In this document: piece after piece, positions 45,153-52,839 of the stretch
How the letters are laid out: each line of letters opens with the position of its first letter
Numbering within the stretch: the first letter of the stretch is position 1
From: Burkholderiales bacterium RIFCSPLOWO2_12_FULL_61_40
GTDB taxonomy: Bacteria; Pseudomonadota; Gammaproteobacteria; Burkholderiales; Burkholderiaceae_C
DNA length: 64,000 nucleotides
NCBI GenBank assembly: GCA_001770935.1
Contig: MESI01000092.1
Span: forward strand, 1 to 64,000
Direction: 5' to 3'
The notes under the pieces: model-generated
Database searches by the model: none
Told to the model about the DNA's origin: nothing
The model's input: the letters and a program-made list of their open reading frames with translations, nothing else
Program-made: the position numbers and the translations under genes

Positions 45153-47276
45153 ATGTTCACCAAAATACTCATTGCAAATCGCGGTGAAATTGCCTGCCGT
45201 GTGGCCGCCACAGCGGCGCGGCTAGCTATCAAAACCGTAGCGGTGTACTCGGATGCCGACGCCACCGCCAAACACGTGGCCGCCTGCGACGAAGCCATTT
45301 ACCTCGGCGGCAGCGCCCCCAAAGACAGCTACCTGCGCTGGGAAAAAATCATCGAAGCCGCCCAGGCCACGGGCGCCCAGGCCATCCACCCCGGCTACGG
45401 CTTCCTGAGCGAGAACGAAGAATTCGCCCAAGCCTGCGCCGCGGCGGGCCTGGTCTTTATCGGCCCGCCTGCGTCCGCCATCAAGGCCATGGGCCTCAAG
45501 GCCGAGTCCAAGCAACTGATGGAAAAAGCCGGTGTGCGCCTGGTGCCCGGCTACCACGGGGCGGACCAGGACCCGGCCCTGCTGCAAACCGAGGCCGACC
45601 GCATTGGCTACCCCGTGCTCATCAAAGCCAGCGCCGGTGGCGGCGGCAAGGGCATGCGCGTGGTGGAGTCTTCCGAAGGCTTTGCCGCCGCGCTGGCCAG
45701 TTGCAAGCGCGAGGCCATCAACAGCTTTGGCGACGACGCGGTGCTGATCGAAAAATACGTGCAGCGCCCGCGCCATATCGAAATCCAGGTGTTTGGCGAC
45801 ACCCAGGGCAACTATGTGTACCTGTTCGAGCGCGACTGCTCGGTGCAGCGCCGCCACCAAAAGGTGCTGGAAGAAGCCCCCGCCCCCGGCATGACCCCCG
45901 CCATGCGCCAGCAGATGGGCGAGGCCGCCGTGGCCGCCGCCCGTGCTGTGCACTACGTGGGTGCAGGCACGGTGGAATTCATCGTCGAGCAGGCAGAAGA
46001 TACGCCTGTGGTTGAAGTCTTGAGCGCCGCCGGGCCGTCCCAAGGCGCGAGGGCCCTCTCGGGGGGCAGCGCAGCACACGCAGTGGCAAGCGTGGGGGCC
46101 TTCTATTTCATGGAGATGAACACCCGGCTGCAGGTGGAACACCCGGTGACCGAAGCCATCACCGGGCTGGACCTGGTGGAGTGGCAATTACGCGTGGCCT
46201 CGGGCGAGCCGCTGCCCCTGCGCCAAGACCAGCTGCAAATCCAGGGCCATGCCATCGAGGCGCGTATCTGCGCCGAGAATCCCGACAACAACTTCCTGCC
46301 CGCCACCGGCACTCTGAATGTGTACGGCCTGCCGTCCCACACCACGTTTGAGCGGGCACCGCAAGGCGTGCGCGTGGACTCCGGTGTGCGCGAAGGCGAC
46401 ACCATCAGCCCGTTTTACGACTCCATGGTGGCCAAGCTCATCGTGCACGGCGCCACGCGGGAGGAAGCCCTAGCCCGCATGGACGCGGCGCTGGCGCACA
46501 CCCACATCGTCGGCCTGGCCACCAATGTGCAGTTCCTGCGGCATGTGGTCACCAGCACCTCCTTCGCCACGGCCAATCTGGACACCGGCCTGATTCCGCG
46601 CGAAGCCGCAGCCCTGTTCCGCCAGGAAAAAGTCGGCCTGCCCTTGGCTGCCGCAGCGCTGGTGGCGCACACCTTGACCACCGAGCAGGCAGCCTCTGCC
46701 CAACCCGATGCCCAGGGCTGGAACGACCCCTGGGCGCAGCGCGACGGCTGGAAGTCGCATGGCCCCTCCACGCGTGCATTCGCGGTGGAGTTTCAGGGCA
46801 CCGCCCACACGGTGCTGCTCACCACCTTGCACGGCGCGGGTGCGCCCACCCGGCAGTTGCAGGTGGGTGAATCCACGGCGCCCCTACGCTACGCCAGTAC
46901 CGCCAACGGCGCGCTGGACGTGGGCTGGGGCGCGCAGCGCGCCTTGGTGAATTTATATAAAAAAGGCGATGTAGCCCACGTATTCACTGCGCAAGGTGCT
47001 ACACAAATCATAGCAATTGACGCCCTGGCCCACGCCGGGGATGCCCATGGTGAAGTGGGCCGCCTGACCGCGCCCATGCCCGGCAAGGTGGTGTCCTTCG
47101 CCGTCAAGGCCGGCGACCAGGTCAAAAAAGGCCAGGCCCTGGCCGTGATGGACGCCATGAAGATGGAGCACACCATCGCCGCGCCCGCCGACGGCACCGT
47201 GGCCGAGCTGCTGTTTGCGCCCGGCGACCAGGTGACGGACGGGGCCGAGTTGCTGCGCATGGAAGTGGCGGCTTAA
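45153..47276 (+). CDS. liuD: Methylcrotonyl-CoA carboxylase, biotin carboxylase/BCCP (alpha) subunit
   Basis: The 707-residue protein holds a biotin carboxylase (about 1-480; KILIANRGEIACRV, HPGYGFLSENEEFA, ATP-grasp glycines SAGGGGKGMRVV, EMNTRLQVEHPVTE), a linker and a C-terminal biotinyl domain with the acceptor lysine in DAMKMEHTI. Three repeat-derived pieces are present: a half family-1 element at 45220-45243 within IKTVAVY, a family-2 element (46024-46100) inserting about 26 residues in the beta-hairpin just before FYFMEMNTR, and a full family-1 copy (46950-47018) in the linker. I start it at ATG 45153. It should pair with LiuB encoded 5 kb upstream. Confidence 0.94.
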   Translation: MFTKILIANRGEIACRVAATAARLAIKTVAVYSDADATAKHVAACDEAIYLGGSAPKDSYLRWEKIIEAAQATGAQAIHPGYGFLSENEEFAQACAAAGLVFIGPPASAIKAMGLKAESKQLMEKAGVRLVPGYHGADQDPALLQTEADRIGYPVLIKASAGGGGKGMRVVESSEGFAAALASCKREAINSFGDDAVLIEKYVQRPRHIEIQVFGDTQGNYVYLFERDCSVQRRHQKVLEEAPAPGMTPAMRQQMGEAAVAAARAVHYVGAGTVEFIVEQAEDTPVVEVLSAAGPSQGARALSGGSAAHAVASVGAFYFMEMNTRLQVEHPVTEAITGLDLVEWQLRVASGEPLPLRQDQLQIQGHAIEARICAENPDNNFLPATGTLNVYGLPSHTTFERAPQGVRVDSGVREGDTISPFYDSMVAKLIVHGATREEALARMDAALAHTHIVGLATNVQFLRHVVTSTSFATANLDTGLIPREAAALFRQEKVGLPLAAAALVAHTLTTEQAASAQPDAQGWNDPWAQRDGWKSHGPSTRAFAVEFQGTAHTVLLTTLHGAGAPTRQLQVGESTAPLRYASTANGALDVGWGAQRALVNLYKKGDVAHVFTAQGATQIIAIDALAHAGDAHGEVGRLTAPMPGKVVSFAVKAGDQVKKGQALAVMDAMKMEHTIAAPADGTVAELLFAPGDQVTDGAELLRMEVAA
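45220..45243 (+). repeat. Possible half copy of family-1 repeat in liuD (copy G)
   Basis: GGCTAGCTATCAAAACCGTA with GCGG matches the 3' half of the family (16 of 21 bases against copy A) and is AT-richer than its flanks. It encodes LAIKTVA, which is also conserved in biotin carboxylases generally, so coincidence cannot be excluded. The frame equals that of the other sense copies. Confidence 0.35.
46024..46100 (+). repeat. Family-2 GC-rich dispersed repeat inside liuD
   Basis: GCCGCCGGGCCGTCCCAAGG, the palindromic core CCCTCTCGGGGGGCAGC and the ending GCGTGGGGGCC align with the bioA copy. It encodes A-A-G-P-S-Q-G-A-R-A-L-S-G-G-S-A in the same frame as in bioA, extending the hairpin between two conserved ATP-grasp strands. 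Confidence 0.85.
46950..47018 (+). repeat. Family-1 dispersed repeat, intragenic copy H in liuD
   Basis: AAAAAAGGCGATGTAGCCCA, CGTATTCACTGCGCAAGGTG, CTACACAAATCATAGCAATT follows the family pattern closely. It encodes YKKGDVAHVFTAQGATQIIA in the linker before the biotinyl domain, in the stop-free frame. Confidence 0.85.
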
Positions 47277-47294
47277 ACCGGCCAGGAGCGGGAG

Positions 47295-48215
47295 ATGCGC
47301 ATCGTGTATTTCAGCGCCGACCAGGACGCCGACCAATGGCTTCCCGGCCTGCGCGCCGCCTTGCCCGGTGCCGAAGTGTCCTTGTGGACGCAGGGCACGG
47401 CACCCGCCGACTACGCCGTCGTGTGGAAACCGCTCCAGCAACTGCTGGACGAGCAGCCGCATTTAAAAGCCCTGTTCAACACCGGCGCGGGGGTGGACGC
47501 GTTGATGGCGCTGAACCTGTCGGCCGGTGTGCCGGTGATCCGCCTGGACGACGCGGGCATGGCGGTGCAAATGGCAGAGTATGTCTGCCATGCCCTCATC
47601 CGCCACTTCCGCGAATTCGACGCCTACGAGGCCGATACCCGTGCGGGCCAATGGACCTACCGCAAGCCGCGCAGCCGCGCCGATTTTCCCGTGGGCATCC
47701 TGGGGCTGGGGGTGCTGGGCGAGCGCGTGGCCCGCGCGGTGGCGCAGTTCGATTTTCCGGTGAACGGCTGGAGCCGCTCCCCCAAAGATGTGCCCGGCGT
47801 GCAGTGCTATTCGGGGCTGGAGCGTTTGCCCGACTTCCTGGCCGCCACCCGGGTGCTAGTGTGTCTGTTGCCGCTGACCCGCGACACCCAGGACATCATG
47901 AACCAGGAGAACCTCTCCCGCCTGCAAAGCGGTGCCTATGTGATCAACGTGGCGCGCGGCGCGCACCTGGTGGATGAGGATCTACTGGCACTGCTGGACA
48001 GCGGCCATCTGGCAGGCGCCACGCTGGACGTGTTCCGCACCGAACCCTTGCCCGCCGAACACCCGTTCTGGAAGCACCCCAAGGTAACCGTCACCCCCCA
48101 CACCTCGGCCCGCACCCTGCGCAGCGAAAGCATTGCGCAGATCGCGGGGAAGATCGTGGCGCTGGAGCGGGGGGAGATGGTGGCGGGGAGGGTGGAGTTG
48201 GGGCGGGGGTATTGA
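47295..48215 (+). CDS. ghrA: Glyoxylate/hydroxypyruvate reductase A
   Basis: The 306-residue D-2-hydroxyacid dehydrogenase reduces glyoxylate or hydroxypyruvate with NADPH. It has the Rossmann motif GILGLGVLGERVARAVAQF, the catalytic arginine region INVARGAHLVDEDLLALL, the glutamate in FRTEPLPAEHPFW and the histidine in VTPHTSARTLR, all in the GhrA arrangement. It starts 18 bases after liuD and may be read from the same transcript, though it has no clear place in leucine degradation. Confidence 0.92.
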   Translation: MRIVYFSADQDADQWLPGLRAALPGAEVSLWTQGTAPADYAVVWKPLQQLLDEQPHLKALFNTGAGVDALMALNLSAGVPVIRLDDAGMAVQMAEYVCHALIRHFREFDAYEADTRAGQWTYRKPRSRADFPVGILGLGVLGERVARAVAQFDFPVNGWSRSPKDVPGVQCYSGLERLPDFLAATRVLVCLLPLTRDTQDIMNQENLSRLQSGAYVINVARGAHLVDEDLLALLDSGHLAGATLDVFRTEPLPAEHPFWKHPKVTVTPHTSARTLRSESIAQIAGKIVALERGEMVAGRVELGRGY

Positions 48216-48343
48216 GGTAATGTTGCGCGGCGAAATGGGATGATTTCATGGCACCGCAAGCTGCAGTTTACGAACGGCGGGTGTTGGGGTATCTATTTGT
48301 CGGACGGATAGAGATTCGTGGAATATTTGAGAAAGGCAATGTA

Positions 48344-48643
48344 ATGGAAATCAAGGACTACCGGCAACCCATGGTGACATCAATTGGTGTCATCCTGGGT
48401 TTTTTGATGGGTTTTTTGGGTCAGTGGGTCACCGAGCCCGATTTCAAGCTCGCCTCCGCGGATGACCACATGGTATTTGCGGGCTCGTTGGTGGGCATCG
48501 TGTTGCTTTTGGCGGCGCTGTACCGGATGCTGTCGCCGGTCATTGCAACAGAGGTGACGCAGTATTACCGGCGCACATTGCAACTCTACATGAGCGGCAT
48601 TGTGGTGGCATTTTCAAGCATGGTGGTTTCGGCCTTTATTTGA
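48344..48643 (+). CDS. Small membrane protein of unknown function
   Basis: The 99-residue protein has three predicted membrane segments: MVTSIGVILGFLMGFLGQWV, then DHMVFAGSLVGIVLLLAALY and a C-terminal LYMSGIVVAFSSMVVSAFI. I do not recognise a family. GAAAGG lies seven bases before the ATG at 48344, which I prefer to an upstream start at 48248. It precedes the deiminase gene by 15 bases in the same direction. Confidence 0.7.
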   Translation: MEIKDYRQPMVTSIGVILGFLMGFLGQWVTEPDFKLASADDHMVFAGSLVGIVLLLAALYRMLSPVIATEVTQYYRRTLQLYMSGIVVAFSSMVVSAFI

Positions 48644-48658
48644 CACAAAGGGGGGGGC

Positions 48659-49765
48659 ATGGGCACACGGCGGGCAATTTTGCAAAACACGGGCGCATAC
48701 ATGGGGGCCAGTTTGCTGGCCTGGGCCGGACCGGGCCACGGCCAATCCCCAGCGCAATGGCGCATGCCTGATGAGAGCGAGCCCCACTTGCGGACCTGGA
48801 TGTCGTTTGGTGCCAGTGCCGATATTTGGGGTAACCAACTGCTGCCCGATGTACAGCGTAACTTGGCCGAGCTGGCCCGCACCATTGCCAAATATGAGCC
48901 GGTGTCGATGCTGGTGCGCAGCCAGGATCGCGCCACGGCCCAGAGCTTGATTCAGGGTGCCGACGTGACCCTGGTGGATGCTGCGCTGGATGATTTGTGG
49001 ATACGCGACACCGGCCCGAGCTTTGTGGTGAACCCGGCCAAGCCGAGCGAGCGCGCTGGCGTGCAGTTCAACTTCAATGGCTGGGGCAACAAACAGGTGT
49101 ATGCCAGTGATGCCAAGGTGGCCGCCCTGGTGGCGGGCGACGCAGGCGTGCCGCTGTTGCGCACACCGCTGGTGATGGAGGGGGGCTGTATTGAGGTAGA
49201 CGGGCAGGGCACCGCGATCGTTACCGAGAGCTGCGTGCTCAACGCCAACCGCAATCCGGGTTTGGGTAAAACGGCTTTTGAGGCCGAACTCAAGCGCGTG
49301 CTGGGGCTGACCCACATCATTTGGTTGCCTGGCATCAGGGGGCGTGACATTACCGACGGACACACTGATTTTTACGCCCGGTTTGCCAGCCCCGGTGTGG
49401 TGTTGGCCGGGTTTGACCCCGACCCGCAGTCGTACGACCACGCGGTGACCAAGGCGCATTTGCAAATATTGCGCAACGCCAAAGACGCACGGGGTAAAAA
49501 GCTGGAGGTGGTGGTATTGCAAGCGCCAGATGCCTTCAACAATAAATATGACGCGACTACGTTCGCTGCTGGCTACATTGGTTTCTATGTGTGCAACGGT
49601 GCGGTTATTTCACAAAAATTTGGTGATGCCAAGGCCGATAGTGATGCCAAAAAGCTGCTTCAGCAGGTGTTTCCGGGGCGGGTGGTTGAGCAGTTGCGTA
49701 TGGATGCCATCGCCGCAGGCGGGGGCAGTGTGCACTGCGCGACGCAGCAGGAGCCGGGGGTCTAG
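48659..49765 (+). CDS. Agmatine deiminase/peptidylarginine deiminase-family protein with Tat-like signal
   Basis: This 368-residue protein has a twin-arginine-like leader (GTRRAILQNTGAYMGASLLA, then a cleavage-like AGPGHGQ) and an agmatine deiminase domain. The guanidino-enzyme catalytic residues are visible: DDLWIRDTGP (Asp), GRDITDGHTDFYAR (Asp/His) and the nucleophile in GGGSVHCATQQ. Agmatine deiminase is normally cytoplasmic, so an exported form is slightly unusual; relatives exist in proteobacteria. It would convert agmatine or a related guanidine to N-carbamoylputrescine and ammonia in the periplasm. Confidence 0.87.
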   Translation: MGTRRAILQNTGAYMGASLLAWAGPGHGQSPAQWRMPDESEPHLRTWMSFGASADIWGNQLLPDVQRNLAELARTIAKYEPVSMLVRSQDRATAQSLIQGADVTLVDAALDDLWIRDTGPSFVVNPAKPSERAGVQFNFNGWGNKQVYASDAKVAALVAGDAGVPLLRTPLVMEGGCIEVDGQGTAIVTESCVLNANRNPGLGKTAFEAELKRVLGLTHIIWLPGIRGRDITDGHTDFYARFASPGVVLAGFDPDPQSYDHAVTKAHLQILRNAKDARGKKLEVVVLQAPDAFNNKYDATTFAAGYIGFYVCNGAVISQKFGDAKADSDAKKLLQQVFPGRVVEQLRMDAIAAGGGSVHCATQQEPGV

Positions 49766-49864
49766 TTTTTGCACTTTTTGAGGTTCAGTACACATCCATT
49801 GGCAGAATCCACCGCGGCTTTGGGGCTGAAACCGCAACAGACAGCATCAATCCCCATCCCCCGC

Positions 49865-50335
49865 ATGCACATCCGCCCCGCCATCTCCCACGACGCCGAA
49901 GCCATCAGCGCGCTGATCCGCAGCGTGGCGCATTACTTCACGCTGCATCCCCAAGGCCAGGGCACAGAAGAGTTCCTGAAAACCATCACGGGCGAGGCCA
50001 TCGACGGACTCATCCACGCGGCGCACTTTCGCTACTTCGCGGGCTTCATGGGGGACGATCTTGCGGGCGTGGTCGCCATCCGCGACGACAAACATCTGTA
50101 CCATCTGTTCGTGTCTCCACAATTCCAGCGGCAGGGCTTGGCCAGCCAGCTGTGGGCGCATGCCAAGGCCGATGCCCTGCGGCGCGGGAACCCGGGGGAG
50201 TTCACGGTCAACTCCAGCCCGTTTGCTGTGCCTGTGTATGCCGCCTTCGGATTTGTGCCAGTCGGAGACAAAGTGGAAACACATGGGATTGCCTTTGTGC
50301 CCATGAAGCTCTCCGATCCGTTCCCTGCCGTTTAG
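49865..50335 (+). CDS. GNAT-family N-acetyltransferase
   Basis: The 156-residue protein has the GNAT fold: an N-terminal IRPAISHDAEAISALIRSVA, the acetyl-CoA-binding motif LFVSPQFQRQGLASQLWAHA (residues about 80-100, with the Q/RxxGxA/S loop) and the C-terminal PVYAAFGFVPVG. Substrate is unknown. I start it at ATG 49865; the upstream extension from 49769 is not GNAT-like. It follows the deiminase by 99 bases and precedes a NIPSNAP gene. Confidence 0.88.
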   Translation: MHIRPAISHDAEAISALIRSVAHYFTLHPQGQGTEEFLKTITGEAIDGLIHAAHFRYFAGFMGDDLAGVVAIRDDKHLYHLFVSPQFQRQGLASQLWAHAKADALRRGNPGEFTVNSSPFAVPVYAAFGFVPVGDKVETHGIAFVPMKLSDPFPAV

Positions 50336-50370
50336 GCCCTCGTTCGCGTTCTCATCGATTGGAAACTCCC

Positions 50371-50676
50371 ATGATCACCTGTTACCTGCGCTACACCATT
50401 GACCCCTACAAGCTCAAAGAATTTGAGCATTACGGCAAGCTCTGGATTCCCCTGGTTGAGAAGTTTGGCGGCAAGCACCATGGCTATTTCTTACCGTCCG
50501 AGGGGGCGAACAATGTGGCACTGGCCATGTTCTCGTTTCCGAGTTTGGCGCTGTACGAGGCCTACCGCATCCAATCCATGCAAGACGCAGAGTGCCAGGC
50601 CGCGTTCCAATATGCCGAGGACACGCGTTGCATCGTCAGCTACGAGCGCAGTTTTTTTAGGCCGGTGTTTGAATGA
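50371..50676 (+). CDS. NIPSNAP-family protein
   Basis: The 101-residue protein is a small ferredoxin-like alpha/beta barrel of the NIPSNAP family (CYLRYTIDPYKLKEFEHYGK, HHGYFLPSEG, ARTRCIVSYERSFFRPVFE-like end). Bacterial members have unknown functions and are often next to degradation genes. It follows the GNAT gene after 35 bases, and 57 bases later the YhcG-type nuclease begins. Confidence 0.82.
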   Translation: MITCYLRYTIDPYKLKEFEHYGKLWIPLVEKFGGKHHGYFLPSEGANNVALAMFSFPSLALYEAYRIQSMQDAECQAAFQYAEDTRCIVSYERSFFRPVFE

Positions 50677-50733
50677 AGCAGACGTTCAGCTCAGATTTTC
50701 CGAGCCCAACAAAAGATAGGAGTGTCGTGCCCC

Positions 50734-51933
50734 ATGGCTATTCGCAATAACAAGCCTGGCAAGCACAGTGCATCTGTGCCAAAGGCCTTTGATACTTTGC
50801 CTTCGCCCATCGCCGTGAACGATGGGGGTGACTTGATGACGCGGGTGGTCGCCATTCTCGATCAGGCGCGCGCCAACGTGGTGCGCGCCGTGAACAGCAA
50901 TATGGTGATTGCCTACTGGTTGATTGGACGGGAGATTGTGCAGGCGCTGCAAGGTGGTGAAGAGCGGGCGGACTATGGCAGTAAATTGCTCGCCGAACTG
51001 TCTTCTTCGCTGAAGCAACGTTACGGTCGGGGGTTCTCCACGACCAATTTGAAATATTTTCGGCTGTTTTATCAGGCCTATGCCAAGCGGATGCCGGAGA
51101 TTCGTCACAAGGCTTGTGACGAATTGCCCGGTCAAGACAACTTGCGCATTTTGGAGGACATGGCGGTCGCTTTGGAGGCGGTAGAGCGGGTCAAGGGATT
51201 TTCGCCAAATTTGAGTTGGTCGCATTACCGGACGCTTTCCACTGTTGATCATCGCGCCGAGCGTTTGTTTTACGAGATTGAGGCCGAACGGTGCAACTGG
51301 AGCCAGCCCGTGCTGGAGCGGCAAATTCACAGCCATCTGTTTGCGCGGCTGCTGAAAAGCAAAGACAAGGCCGGGGTGTTGCAGTTGGCGATGGAAGGGC
51401 AGGTGGTAGAGCGTCCGATGGACGTGATGAAGAGCCCCTATGTATTGGATTTTTTGGATATTCCCGAATCCACCCGGCTGCATGAGTCAGACCTGGAGAC
51501 GGCCATTATCGGAAAACTGCAACCTTTCCTGCTGGAGCTTGGAAAAGGGTTCGCATTTGTTGCGCGTCAGCACCGCGTTTCCACCGAGTCGCAGCATTTC
51601 TACGTTGATCTGGTGTTTTACAACTACCTACTGAAATGCTTTGTGCTGATTGACTTGAAGATGGGAAAACTCACCCACCAAGACGTGGGGCAGATGGACA
51701 TGTATGTTCGCATGTTCGACGATTTGCGTCGGGGAGAGGGCGACAACCCCTCTGTAGGTTTGATTTTGTGCGCCGAGCGCGACGAGGTGGTTGCGCGTTA
51801 TTCTGTGCTGAACGAAAGCCAGCAGTTGTTTGCATCCAAGTACATGTTGTACTTGCCCAGCGAAGAAGAGTTGCGCGCTGAGATTGCGCGCGAGCAGCAG
51901 CAAATCCTATCCAACCCAACGAGTCCACCATGA
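50734..51933 (+). CDS. YhcG/DUF1016-type PDDEXK nuclease
   Basis: The 399-residue protein has an N-terminal DUF1016 helical domain (VNSNMVIAYWLIGREIVQAL, SLKQRYGRGFSTTNLKYFRL) and a C-terminal PD-(D/E)xK nuclease domain with YVDLVFYNYLLKCFVLIDLK, where D and the E/D-x-K pair are present. Such proteins are found with mobile or defence genes, but their targets are unsettled. The ATG at 50734 has AGGAG 11 bases upstream; a GTG at 50722 is too close to it. The gene is less GC-rich than its neighbours and its stop overlaps the start of liuE by four bases, which is odd for a metabolic gene. Confidence 0.88.
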   Translation: MAIRNNKPGKHSASVPKAFDTLPSPIAVNDGGDLMTRVVAILDQARANVVRAVNSNMVIAYWLIGREIVQALQGGEERADYGSKLLAELSSSLKQRYGRGFSTTNLKYFRLFYQAYAKRMPEIRHKACDELPGQDNLRILEDMAVALEAVERVKGFSPNLSWSHYRTLSTVDHRAERLFYEIEAERCNWSQPVLERQIHSHLFARLLKSKDKAGVLQLAMEGQVVERPMDVMKSPYVLDFLDIPESTRLHESDLETAIIGKLQPFLLELGKGFAFVARQHRVSTESQHFYVDLVFYNYLLKCFVLIDLKMGKLTHQDVGQMDMYVRMFDDLRRGEGDNPSVGLILCAERDEVVARYSVLNESQQLFASKYMLYLPSEEELRAEIAREQQQILSNPTSPP

Positions 51934-52838
51934 CCCTCCCCACCCGCGTCAAATTAGTCGATGTCGGCCCCCGTGACGGCCTGCAAAACGAGAAACAACC
52001 GGTACCCGCCGCCGTCAAGGTCGCGCTGGTGCAGCGCCTGCAAGATGCCGGCCTCAGCGAGATCGAAGTCACCAGCTTTGTGTCGCCCAAATGGGTGCCG
52101 CAGATGGCCGATAACGCCGAGGTCATGGCGGGCATCACGCGCAAGCCCGGTGTGCGCTACTCGGTGCTCACGCCCAATCTGCAGGGTTTCGAGGCTGCTT
52201 TGAAAACCCGCCCCGACGAGATTGTGGTGTTTGCCTCCGCCAGCGAAGCCTTCAGCCAGAAGAACATCAATTGCTCCATCGCCGAGAGCATCGCGCGTTT
52301 TGCGCCGGTGGTGGAAGCGGCCAAGGCCGTCGGCATTTATGTGCGCGGCGCCATGTCCTGCACCGTGGGCTGCCCCTACGAGGGCGAGGTGGCGCCCGAG
52401 CGGGTGGACTACCTGGCGGGGTTGATGCGTGGCATCGGCGTGCAGCATGTGGGGGTGGCCGACACCATTGGGGTGGGTACCCCGCTGAAAGTGCAGCGCG
52501 CCCTGGAGGCGACCCTGAAGCATTACGACCTGAACGACGTGTCGGGCCACTTCCACGACACCTACGGCCAGGCGCTGGCCAACACGCTGATCAGCCTGCA
52601 AATGGGCGTCTGGCAGTTCGACACCTCGGTGGCGGGCTTAGGCGGCTGCCCCTACGCCAAGGGCGCGACCGGCAATGTGGCGACCGAGGACGTGGTCTAC
52701 CTGCTGCACGGCATGGGCATAGACACCGGCATTGATCTGGACCAACTGATCGACGCGGGCCAGTTCATCAGCGACTTTTTGCAGCGCAAGCCCAACTCCC
52801 GCGCCGCCACGGCGCTGCTCAACAAGAGGGCTGCCTGA
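51930..52838 (+). CDS. liuE: Hydroxymethylglutaryl-CoA lyase
   Basis: The 302-residue TIM-barrel enzyme cleaves HMG-CoA to acetyl-CoA and acetoacetate, the last step of leucine degradation. Signatures are LVDVGPRDGLQNEKQPV, the metal-ligand region GHFHDTYGQALAN and the catalytic-cysteine motif GGCPYAKGATGNVATEDV. The start overlaps the nuclease stop by four bases. It lies only 1 base before the YbaK-type gene, with no spacer, so it probably continues that transcript. Confidence 0.96.
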   Translation: MTLPTRVKLVDVGPRDGLQNEKQPVPAAVKVALVQRLQDAGLSEIEVTSFVSPKWVPQMADNAEVMAGITRKPGVRYSVLTPNLQGFEAALKTRPDEIVVFASASEAFSQKNINCSIAESIARFAPVVEAAKAVGIYVRGAMSCTVGCPYEGEVAPERVDYLAGLMRGIGVQHVGVADTIGVGTPLKVQRALEATLKHYDLNDVSGHFHDTYGQALANTLISLQMGVWQFDTSVAGLGGCPYAKGATGNVATEDVVYLLHGMGIDTGIDLDQLIDAGQFISDFLQRKPNSRAATALLNKRAA

Positions 52839-52839
52839 G

